Shown: piece by piece, positions 1 through 5,005 of the stretch
Numbering within the stretch: position 1 is the stretch's first letter
How the letters are laid out: each line of letters begins with the position of its first letter
Assembly: GCA_026785875.1 (NCBI GenBank)
Contig: JAJAZF010000565.1
Location: 1 to 5,005, forward strand
Length of the DNA: 5,005 bases
Origin: Chamaesiphon sp.
Lineage (GTDB): Bacteria; Cyanobacteriota; Cyanobacteriia; Cyanobacteriales; Chamaesiphonaceae
Reading direction: 5' to 3'
Position numbers and translations under genes: made by a program
The notes under the pieces: model-generated
Told to the model about the DNA's origin: nothing
What the model saw: only the letters and a program-made list of their open reading frames with translations
The model's database searches: none

Positions 1-35
1 AAGCTATCGGTGCAGTGCCGGAATTTCTAGCATAA
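1..35 (+). CDS. Possible C-terminal tail of a rightward gene (partial)
   Basis: Read from base 3, the plus strand encodes AIGAVPEFLA followed by a TAA stop at 33-35. The other two plus frames give either an early stop at 28-30 or a reading that runs on into the adjacent repeat. The tail has ordinary protein composition and ends three bases before a repeat that lies between this position and a leftward gene. That is the same convergent arrangement seen around the second repeat copy near 2750. Ten residues are too few to identify a family, and this may not be a gene at all. The sequence left of the window would settle it. Confidence 0.3.
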   Translation, partial: AIGAVPEFLA

Positions 36-37
36 AG

Positions 38-108
38 CGGATGCGTTCCGGTCGGGTCCCCCACTGGTCGGGGGACCCGCCCAGTTGACCATGGAAACGC
101 ACCAAGCA
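38..108 (+). repeat. Intergenic palindromic repeat, long copy
   Basis: This 71-base element starts with CGGATGCG (38-45) and ends with CGCACCAAGCA (98-108). The same two ends, in reverse orientation, bound a shorter element at 2753-2798. The core is a strong hairpin: 53-62 pairs perfectly with 70-79 over 10 base pairs (CGGGTCCCCC / GGGGGACCCG) around a 7-base loop. GCGTT (43-47) can pair with AACGC (96-100), and CC (48-49) with GG (93-94), as an outer stem. GGTCGGG occurs twice inside, at 50-56 and 66-72. It lies 51 bases past the stop of the leftward FHA gene. The stem could stop or stabilise transcripts from either side, but no T-run follows it, so it is not a classical intrinsic terminator. 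Confidence 0.7.
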
Positions 109-159
109 CCCACCCCTACAATCGATGTCCTAACCTCCTTGGCGGCTGCTATATTAACT

Positions 160-2121
160 TTAATCTGGCGATCGATTATTCATCCATTTCCACCATTGAA
201 ATAAAGATCGGGATAAAACCAACGGCTGTAGTTGTTTTGCATTCCGCGATAGTAGATCTTGGGTAATCTCAAAAGCTGCATATTGTAATCCCAGAAAACT
301 ATCTACAGGTGCATAGTAATTACCTAAAGTAATGGCTCCAGACGCATAAACTTTACCCGATTGGTTTGCCATTGCGGCCAATTCAAAGTCAGGCGTAACA
401 GTTAGTCTACCGAGCTGATTGATTGGTAAATTATATTGCTGCACCAAATCTTGGAGGAGTGGACTTGCCATAATTGGCGCATCTACAGCAGTAGCATCGA
501 TGATAAAGTCTGATTCTAATTGCATGTCGCTCTGGACTCCTGATTCGCGCACGGTGGTAATCGTGCCACCATGAGTAGGATGGGGTACGACTTGCTGAAC
601 TTCGCCGTAAAAGATCTGATACCATCCTTTATTGATACCGCCAGTGACGATTCTCCGCCAGTCGGGACGATCGATCGTTGTCACACCGCCCCAATCGGCG
701 AGTAAGTGCTGACGTTGTTCTGGCGTGGCAGTTTCGAGGATTGCTTTATACTGTCCTCCCCAAGCAGATTTCGGCCAATTGAAGGGCTGGAATTCATAAT
801 TATGTTCGACTTTTCGCTCGGCTAAACCATATTTATTACCTTCAATTTTCGCAGAGCGAAGTAATTGAATTACTTTGATTTCGACTCGATCGCAATCGCG
901 TCTTAGTGTGTATAGTTTCTGAAGGATTCGGGCGGCGACAATCCCTGTTCCGCGCAATAGTACCGTTCCCCCAGATGTAGCTAAAGATTCATAGATATGT
1001 TCGTGCGGTTCGTAGGCATTTACTACTGTCTTGAAATCCTGAGTGCGATCGCGATAGGCTTGGAGATCTGGCAAAAATTGGAGCGCGGGATAACCAGTGG
1101 CAATATGGACGTACCGCGCGATCGTACAGGCATAATCAGTCGGTTGTTGGCAGGTATAGACGATCGCATAACGACCATCTGTAGTCTTCCGAATTGCTTG
1201 AACGTGAGCAGTCCGAATCATTTTGCGCCAACTAATCCGTGCTGCTTCACGATCGATCGCCGCGATCGCATCTCCAGATTTGGGGGTATAAGTAGCCGCC
1301 AGCGTGGGTTCGGCAAATACCTGCCAGAGATGACCCAGACTCGATCGCAGTTTCCCCTTCGCAATGCCTCTAGCCGCCTCCAAGGTCGCATAATTAGGAA
1401 AACCCCAAATATTGTCAGGACAAGCATCCGCAGGGGATCTGAGCCGCTCCTGGGGGACGATCTGAGCGTTGAGACAGAGTTGCTGATAGCGTCCGTAGGG
1501 TTTTTGCTCCATCCCCAATACTCGCACCTGCTCGGTACTCACCCCACCAATTCGCAGCAAATCTACCCAGATAAAACTTCCTAAGCCGCCGCCAATCGTC
1601 GCATATTCTACTTCTTCTACAGGCAATCCTGTAGCGTGAATGGCTTGAGGATCGATCTGTTGCTGTTGGAAAATCGGGGGTAGACAACTATTAACCTGAA
1701 TTACAGGTGGTGGAGTAATCCGGGGATCTGGACGATTGGTGACAGAGTTAAAGCCGATTTGGGATTGACTTGCAGACGTGGCAACGGGTTGAGCATTACT
1801 GGGGATGGCGATCGCCATCTGATAATTCCCAATTTGAATCACATCTCCAGGTACGATCTGACTTTGGGTGTGTTTTTGCCCGTTAATAATGATGCCATTA
1901 CTACTACCTCGATCGATTATTGTCAGTCGATCTTGGTGAATCTCGATCGAGGCGTGATAGCGGGATACGTCCAAACTACTCAATACGATCCGACATACGC
2001 GTTGCTCGTCGATGATCTCAGGAAGTCGCTCGAATTCCCGCCCCAAAGCAATTGGGACAGTTAACAGGGGTTCTTTGCGTTCTCCTGTGGCTGGATCTTC
2101 CCACATCAAACGGATTTGCAC
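160..2121 (-). CDS. FHA domain fused to a flavin-dependent monooxygenase-like protein
   Basis: The 653-residue product has two parts. Residues 1-106 form a forkhead-associated domain with the usual phosphothreonine-binding landmarks: G27-R28, S53-R54-x-H56 and N75-G76. A Pro/Gln/Ser-rich linker (about 107-170) follows. Residues 171-625 look like a two-dinucleotide flavoprotein. They hold a first Rossmann motif, TIGGGLGS (175-182, Ser in place of the third Gly), an acidic residue at the end of the next strand (E205), an ATG-type motif (HIATGYP, 339-345), a His/Tyr cluster (H373, H375, Y377), a second Rossmann motif GTGIVA (391-396) and DATA (542-545). This order recalls FAD/NADPH N-hydroxylating or Baeyer-Villiger monooxygenases, but the substrate is unknown. 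The start is GTG at 2121. ATG at 2106 (M6) is an alternative that keeps the FHA domain. No strong ribosome-binding site is seen. The protein lacks a signal peptide or membrane segment and is probably cytoplasmic. Confidence 0.85.
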   Translation of the reverse strand: MQIRLMWEDPATGERKEPLLTVPIALGREFERLPEIIDEQRVCRIVLSSLDVSRYHASIEIHQDRLTIIDRGSSNGIIINGQKHTQSQIVPGDVIQIGNYQMAIAIPSNAQPVATSASQSQIGFNSVTNRPDPRITPPPVIQVNSCLPPIFQQQQIDPQAIHATGLPVEEVEYATIGGGLGSFIWVDLLRIGGVSTEQVRVLGMEQKPYGRYQQLCLNAQIVPQERLRSPADACPDNIWGFPNYATLEAARGIAKGKLRSSLGHLWQVFAEPTLAATYTPKSGDAIAAIDREAARISWRKMIRTAHVQAIRKTTDGRYAIVYTCQQPTDYACTIARYVHIATGYPALQFLPDLQAYRDRTQDFKTVVNAYEPHEHIYESLATSGGTVLLRGTGIVAARILQKLYTLRRDCDRVEIKVIQLLRSAKIEGNKYGLAERKVEHNYEFQPFNWPKSAWGGQYKAILETATPEQRQHLLADWGGVTTIDRPDWRRIVTGGINKGWYQIFYGEVQQVVPHPTHGGTITTVRESGVQSDMQLESDFIIDATAVDAPIMASPLLQDLVQQYNLPINQLGRLTVTPDFELAAMANQSGKVYASGAITLGNYYAPVDSFLGLQYAAFEITQDLLSRNAKQLQPLVLSRSLFQWWKWMNNRSPD

Positions 2122-2149
2122 GATCGGTTAACTGAGTGTTTAGTTGTCA

Positions 2150-2158
2150 ATTTTAGCA
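2150..2158 (-). promoter_or_regulatory. Candidate extended -10 promoter for the FHA-flavoprotein gene
   Basis: On the minus strand these bases read TGCTAAAAT, an extended -10 box (TGn followed by TAAAAT, five of six matches to TATAAT). It would start transcription about 20 bases upstream of the GTG at 2121. There is no good -35 box at the expected distance. A perfect TTGACA (minus strand, 2150-2145) overlaps it by one base, but has no -10 box at the right spacing before the start codon, so it is less likely to be used. Confidence 0.35.
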
Positions 2159-2296
2159 GTATGGGCGATTTTTTGGTCGATCGCGCACAGATCGACTACT
2201 GTACCTTGCCTTTAGTTTGTGCGATTGGGTTCGGCTTTGCTCTACCCAACCTCCAGATTACTATAGCAATCCTAGATCGTCGGGTATGGTATCAGA

Positions 2297-2333
2297 CTTG
2301 GTGCGTTGCGGCTGGTGCCTAACACAGCCTACA
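2297..2333 (+). repeat. Degenerate cyanobacterial palindromic intergenic repeat
   Basis: The stretch reads as an imperfect hairpin: 2302-2312 (TGCGTTGCGGC) pairs with 2317-2326 (GCCTAACACA) around a TGGT loop, with one mismatch, one wobble pair and one bulge. It ends in AGCCTACA. From memory this resembles the widespread cyanobacterial intergenic element with the pattern GGTGCGTTA...TAACRCACCCTACA. It begins with CTTGGTGCG (2297-2305), the same 9-mer that forms one end of the repeats at 38-108 (reverse complement) and 2753-2798. It lies about 45 bases upstream of the small membrane-protein gene and could sit in its leader or before its promoter. Confidence 0.5.
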
Positions 2334-2377
2334 ATCTCTGGTAACACTATAGATTACTATGAGATTTTGATGAATTT

Positions 2378-2713
2378 ATGAGCGAGCGATCGCCGAATGA
2401 AAATCTCATCCAGAAGTTAGCGGCGGGTAAATTATTTAGGATAGTTGTACTCGCGCAGTTCTGCATTCATCTATGTGCTTATATTGCGTCTTTTATCAAA
2501 CTAATTACGATCGAGGCTGGTGGATACTATGATGTTGGCGTTTGGGCTTTTATCGGTATCACCTCTGGATCGATGCCACTATTTGCGATCGGAGCGTGGC
2601 TAATTCGACACAGCTTGAAAATATCTAAAAACCAAAGATTTTGGGGATATTGCTTTCAGATCGTGGTCTTGATTTGGAACATTTGGATTGTTAAGCTAAG
2701 TTATTTTAGGTAA
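2378..2713 (+). CDS. Small multi-pass membrane protein of unknown function
   Basis: The 111-residue product has a polar, charged N-terminus (residues 1-18) and three hydrophobic stretches at about 19-43, 53-76 and 88-108. They are separated by short loops, including the basic segment R77-HSLKISKNQR-F88, which by the positive-inside rule would be cytoplasmic. It is probably an inner-membrane protein with three helices. I recognise no family or catalytic motif. Start is ATG at 2378, with only a weak GAGA purine patch about 14 bases upstream. An exact HIP1 site (2386-2393) lies within the first codons. The gene is transcribed away from the FHA gene and converges on the Usp gene, with a palindromic repeat between their ends, so it is probably monocistronic. 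The open frame and coherent hydrophobic pattern support a real gene. Conservation is untested. Confidence 0.65.
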   Translation: MSERSPNENLIQKLAAGKLFRIVVLAQFCIHLCAYIASFIKLITIEAGGYYDVGVWAFIGITSGSMPLFAIGAWLIRHSLKISKNQRFWGYCFQIVVLIWNIWIVKLSYFR

Positions 2714-2752
2714 TTGGCTAGTTTGAGGAAAGTTGGGATATTCCCTAAAGCC

Positions 2753-2798
2753 TGCTTGGTGCGCTAAACCGTCGGGGAACCCGACGAGCGCGCATCCG
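2753..2798 (-). repeat. Intergenic palindromic repeat, short copy in inverse orientation
   Basis: On the plus strand this element starts TGCTTGGTGCG (2753-2763) and ends CGCATCCG (2791-2798). These are the exact reverse complements of the two ends of the element at 38-108. Its core is a 7-base-pair hairpin, CGTCGGG (2770-2776) with CCCGACG (2780-2786), closed by a GAA loop. Read on the minus strand, the core GTCGGGTTCCCC matches GTCGGGTCCCCC in the long copy apart from one extra T and one missing C. It lies between the convergent ends of the small membrane-protein gene and the Usp gene, so it may separate the two transcripts, though no T-run marks a classical terminator. A tandem AAAACCT pair (2801-2814) lies between it and the Usp gene and overlaps the Usp stop codon. 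Confidence 0.75.
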
Positions 2799-2812
2799 TT
2801 AAAACCTAAAAC

Positions 2813-3655
2813 CTAACCCACAGCGCGAGTCAGTAGTACGGGACAGGGGGCTTTTACTCGCACATAGTCAGAGATTGAGTTGCCTAATAGGCGATCGAGA
2901 TCTGGTAAGTTTTTAGCGATCGAAGGACGACGATCTGGCGAACCAATCATTACGAGATCGGCTTGAAACTCATCAGCAGCTCTACAGATTTCTTGACCAG
3001 CATCGCCAGCAAAGACAATACATTTATAAGCTACTCCTTGTTTTTTCGCCTCATTAATAGCAGGTGCAAAGATTGGATCTTGTTCTGGTTTGATAATTGC
3101 AGCGGCAGATTTTTGGGTCCCTTTGACTTGAGTTATGAGGATTTGACTACCTTTAATATCTCGTAAAAAAGAGAGTGCTAACTTCAGCGATGCTTGAGCA
3201 GGAACAGAGTTGTCATATCCCACCATGATTTTAGAAATACTTTTGACATAAACATCATCCTTTACCAATAACATCGGGCGAGAAGTAAGCTGAAAGACAT
3301 ATTGACTGACAGAATTGGAGAGGATCGACTGGAGCCGATTTAGCCCCCGCGAACCCATGATAATTAGGTCAGAATTTTCCTCATCAGCAACTTGACAGAC
3401 AATATCTTTGGGATCGCCTTGCTTGAGTCTGACATTAACTTTAGCGGGATCTAGTTTGAGATACTCGATCGCGTCAGCGAGGATTTTACCGCCAGCGGTG
3501 AGCTTTTGGGACATCAGCTCGGCGGTGACTTGCGGAGTCACTACATGTAAAATAGTGACGCTTGCCCCTTTGACGATCGGAATTTCCATCATCAATTTCA
3601 GCATCTGTTCGCACTTTCCCAATCCAGCGACAGCGATTAAAATATTTTGAATCAT
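2813..3655 (-). CDS. Tandem-domain universal stress protein (UspA family)
   Basis: The 280-residue product carries two Usp domains, about 1-133 and 140-277. Each starts with a strand typical of the family (ILIAVAG at 5-11, IMVGYDNS at 143-150) and ends with a strand after Arg-Pro or Cys-Pro (PMLLV 127-131, PVLLT 272-276). The ATP-binding signature G-x2-G-x9-G-S/T is altered in both. Domain 1 has G101, G104 and S115, but Asn at 114 in place of the third Gly, and Ala10 where an Asp is usual. Domain 2 keeps D148 and G258-N-S, but has Asp241 for the second Gly and about seven extra residues before G258. ATP binding is therefore uncertain. Such proteins are cytoplasmic and linked to stress tolerance; the specific role is unknown. 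ATG at 3655 is supported by TAGGAT (minus strand, 3670-3665), about 10 bases upstream. It is divergent from the HAD gene. Confidence 0.92.
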   Translation of the reverse strand: MIQNILIAVAGLGKCEQMLKLMMEIPIVKGASVTILHVVTPQVTAELMSQKLTAGGKILADAIEYLKLDPAKVNVRLKQGDPKDIVCQVADEENSDLIIMGSRGLNRLQSILSNSVSQYVFQLTSRPMLLVKDDVYVKSISKIMVGYDNSVPAQASLKLALSFLRDIKGSQILITQVKGTQKSAAAIIKPEQDPIFAPAINEAKKQGVAYKCIVFAGDAGQEICRAADEFQADLVMIGSPDRRPSIAKNLPDLDRLLGNSISDYVRVKAPCPVLLTRAVG

Positions 3656-3735
3656 TGGTATAACATCCTATCTAATTCTTAAATTAGCTGGTGGTGAGAT
3701 GAATCTCGATGGCTTTGATAATGCCAGCGGTTGAC

Positions 3736-3755
3736 TGAGGAAAATTCGCTCCTCA
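3736..3755. other. Small inverted repeat between the divergent Usp and HAD genes
   Basis: TGAGGA (3736-3741) and TCCTCA (3750-3755) form a perfect 6-base-pair inverted repeat around an 8-base spacer. It lies 81 bases upstream of the Usp start in the 255-base divergent region. It could be a transcription-factor site or a leader hairpin of the Usp transcript. It is short enough to occur by chance. An exact HIP1 octamer is nearby at 3817-3824. I see no riboswitch or other structured RNA in this gap. Confidence 0.25.
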
Positions 3756-3861
3756 AAGGATTGTTAAACTAGTTATCGATATTCTCGATCTTGCACTGCT
3801 ATCCTACTCATACCTCGCGATCGCAATATTATTTATTATTTAACTCTTCTAGCAGGTAGGG

Positions 3862-3874
3862 TATAAAGGATAAT
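3862..3874 (+). promoter_or_regulatory. Candidate -10 region for the HAD hydrolase gene
   Basis: TATAAA (3862-3867) and GATAAT (3869-3874) are overlapping -10-like boxes about 40 bases before the ATG at 3911. Either would give a leader of roughly 30 bases. No convincing -35 box lies 16-18 bases upstream of either one; TTGCAC at 3791 is too far away. Confidence 0.3.
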
Positions 3875-3910
3875 GGCTCAATTGAATAGCTCCCATCACT
3901 AGATTGCCCC

Positions 3911-4642
3911 ATGATTTCAATTAATTGTCTCAACCGCCAGTTTACAGATATTCAAGCAATCATCTTTGATAAAGATGGCACCCTGGAAGACTCTGGGAAC
4001 TATCTTCGCAACCTCGCCCAAAAACGGGCACGACTAATTGACGCTCAAATCCCTGGTGTGGGCGAACCGCTGCTGATGGCATTTGGGGTAAACGATGGTG
4101 GCTTAGATCCAGCCGGATTGCAAGCGGTAGGTAGTCGCTCCGAAAATGAAATTGCGGCGGCGGCTTATATTGCCGAAACGGGGAGAGGATGGAGTGCAGC
4201 TCTAGACATTGTACGGGGAGCTTTTAGCGAAGTCGATCGGGTGATGGAATCTACACCCAATGCGATGTTTCCTAGTTGTTTGGAATCGATCGCATCCTTC
4301 GCAGGTGCAGGGCTAAAATTAGGCATCATCTCCGCCGCAACTACCAGTCAAGTTGTCAAGTTTGCCCACTACCACAAGTTACAGCCTTATTTTCAGGTAC
4401 TTTTAGGTTCAGATCTCCAATTTGCTAAACCAGATCCGCGCTTGTTTCAATTTGCTTGTCAAGAACTCGGCGTAAATCCCGCCCAAACCCTGATGATTGG
4501 CGATAGTAGCTGGGATATGATCATGGGCAGTCAAGGCGGTGCAGCGGGCTGTATCGGCATCTCCTGGGGTCGATCGATGAAGCCGCTGGCTATGGCTGAT
4601 ATGTCGATCGAGGATTTGTCAGCATTACAAATTACTCGCTAG
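3911..4642 (+). CDS. HAD-superfamily hydrolase, phosphoglycolate phosphatase-like
   Basis: The 243-residue product carries the four motifs of haloacid-dehalogenase phosphatases in order. Motif I is FDKDGTL (19-25, nucleophile D20 and acid/base D22). Motif II is IISAA (S141). Motif III is K173 in FAKPDP. Motif IV is GDSSWD (197-202), which binds magnesium. The DxD pair favours a phosphatase over a dehalogenase. Residues of about 30-115 between motifs I and II are mostly helical-looking and would form a C1-type cap that sets substrate choice. Length fits the Gph/phosphoglycolate-phosphatase group. In a cyanobacterium such an enzyme could act in photorespiratory phosphoglycolate removal, but family membership alone does not fix the substrate and several paralogues are usual. 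ATG at 3911 is the first start that includes motif I with a normal N-terminus. No clear ribosome-binding site is visible. The gene is probably cytoplasmic and transcribed alone. Confidence 0.9.
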   Translation: MISINCLNRQFTDIQAIIFDKDGTLEDSGNYLRNLAQKRARLIDAQIPGVGEPLLMAFGVNDGGLDPAGLQAVGSRSENEIAAAAYIAETGRGWSAALDIVRGAFSEVDRVMESTPNAMFPSCLESIASFAGAGLKLGIISAATTSQVVKFAHYHKLQPYFQVLLGSDLQFAKPDPRLFQFACQELGVNPAQTLMIGDSSWDMIMGSQGGAAGCIGISWGRSMKPLAMADMSIEDLSALQITR

Positions 4643-4748
4643 GGCTTGTCAGCCTTGCAGAGGATCAATTTCTAACCGCTGAGGTTGTAGGAAGCAACCT
4701 GACTTCTTTTTCTCCGCTTTTTCCGGAATTTCCCCCTTTCAGGGTGGA

Positions 4749-4754
4749 TATAAT
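4749..4754 (+). promoter_or_regulatory. Consensus -10 box for the right-edge membrane-protein gene
   Basis: A perfect TATAAT lies 52 bases before the ATG at 4807, in the 164-base gap after the HAD gene. The predicted transcript would start near 4761 with a leader of about 46 bases. The -35 position at 17-base spacing (4726-4731, GGAATT) is poor, so an activator or an alternative sigma factor may be needed. The box supports the ATG at 4807 over an in-frame GTG at 4744, which would lie upstream of the transcript start. Confidence 0.45.
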
Positions 4755-4806
4755 ACTTGGATCGAGAAGATCGAATCGATGTAGACTCAACAAGATTGCA
4801 AGTTTT

Positions 4807-5005
4807 ATGACAAATACCCGTCTGCTGCGCCGCGAAACCGGACGAGATCGGAGTTTGATGGTGGGAACGATCGCGATCGTCGGAAGTTGGCTGTATTTCA
4901 ATCGAGCGGCTCTCCAGTGGTTGACAACATCGATCGTCGATGTCCCTTTGTTCAATGGTGCCATGTTAGTCGCAGGTGGCTTGTTATTGACGTTCCTCGG
5001 TTGGC
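4807..5005 (+). CDS. N-terminus of an unidentified membrane protein (partial)
   Basis: An open frame starts at ATG 4807 and runs off the right edge after 66 codons. It begins with a basic, polar segment (MTNTRLLRRETGRDR), then a hydrophobic stretch at about 17-31 and a second at about 51-66, the latter cut by the window edge. This is the pattern of a multi-pass inner-membrane protein with a cytoplasmic N-terminus. I do not recognise the family from this fragment. No strong ribosome-binding site precedes the ATG. An in-frame GTG at 4744 would add 21 residues, but it lies before the candidate promoter. The gene is rich in CGATCG words typical of the window, including a 14-base perfect palindrome at 4867-4880 and an inverted repeat at 4927-4943, which look like coding sequence carrying HIP1-like motifs rather than regulatory sites. 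Confidence 0.65.
   Translation, partial: MTNTRLLRRETGRDRSLMVGTIAIVGSWLYFNRAALQWLTTSIVDVPLFNGAMLVAGGLLLTFLGW

Noticed and set aside
131..140. Perfect Shine-Dalgarno sequence AAGGAGGTTA on the minus strand, just after the FHA gene stop
   Set aside because: No ATG, GTG or TTG that opens a usable frame lies 5-10 bases downstream, so it does not start a gene here. It is probably chance.
997..1584. Plus-strand open frame of 195 codons antisense to the FHA-flavoprotein
   Set aside because: It lies wholly within the flavoprotein gene, whose frame carries recognisable motifs throughout. The antisense product has no domain or composition of a real protein.
2225..2249. Inverted repeat TTGGGT / ACCCAA between the FHA and membrane-protein genes
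   Set aside because: Six base pairs around a 13-base loop is weak and expected by chance in a gap of this size.
2116..2322. Plus-strand open frame of 68 codons starting inside the FHA gene's 5' end
   Set aside because: It overlaps the start of the FHA gene and runs through the candidate promoter and the palindromic repeat. It has no ribosome-binding site and no protein-like pattern.
3873..3902. Nine-codon frame (MAQLNSSHH) upstream of the HAD gene, as a possible leader peptide
   Set aside because: The AAGGA patch is only two bases from the ATG, the peptide has no run of regulatory codons, and no attenuator hairpin follows.
4643..4705. Possible terminator after the HAD gene (GGCT/AGCC near 4643 and GAAG/CTTC before a T-run near 4706)
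   Set aside because: Both stems are only four base pairs long with weak geometry, too little to call a terminator.
4665..4964. Minus-strand open frame of 99 codons opposite the right-edge gene
   Set aside because: It covers the TATAAT promoter and the membrane-protein N-terminus, is rich in Arg and Ser as antisense frames often are, and shows no recognisable motif.

Overview
The window looks like chromosomal DNA of a cyanobacterium. The octamer GCGATCGC (HIP1, a motif strongly over-represented in many cyanobacterial genomes) occurs five times exactly, at 1045, 1262, 1808, 2386 and 3817, and CGATCG-type near-matches are scattered throughout. Base composition is moderate and codon use looks even. 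I cannot place the genus. No rRNA, tRNA, transposase, CRISPR array or phage gene is visible.

Layout, left to right. (1) Positions 1-35 may hold the last codons of a rightward gene. (2) Positions 38-108 hold an intergenic palindromic repeat. (3) Positions 160-2121, minus strand, encode a 653-residue protein joining an N-terminal FHA phosphothreonine-recognition domain to a flavoprotein that resembles a monooxygenase. (4) Positions 2122-2377 are a divergent intergenic region with a candidate promoter for the FHA gene and a degenerate palindromic repeat. (5) Positions 2378-2713, plus strand, encode a 111-residue membrane protein of unknown function. (6) Positions 2753-2798 hold a second, shorter copy of the first repeat in the opposite orientation, again between convergent genes. 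(7) Positions 2813-3655, minus strand, encode a tandem-domain universal stress protein. (8) Positions 3656-3910 are a divergent intergenic region. (9) Positions 3911-4642, plus strand, encode a HAD-superfamily hydrolase. (10) A TATAAT box at 4749 precedes the start of a membrane protein that runs off the right edge (4807-5005).

The genes alternate in orientation and are separated by sizeable gaps, so most are probably transcribed singly. I see no shared pathway. The FHA-flavoprotein suggests phospho-dependent control or localisation of a redox enzyme, and the Usp protein suggests stress response; both are inferences from family.

I found no convincing new multi-gene system. The two most notable points are the FHA-flavoprotein fusion and a family of intergenic repeats with conserved ends and a variable palindromic core. 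The end 9-mer CTTGGTGCG occurs in three separate intergenic hairpins here.
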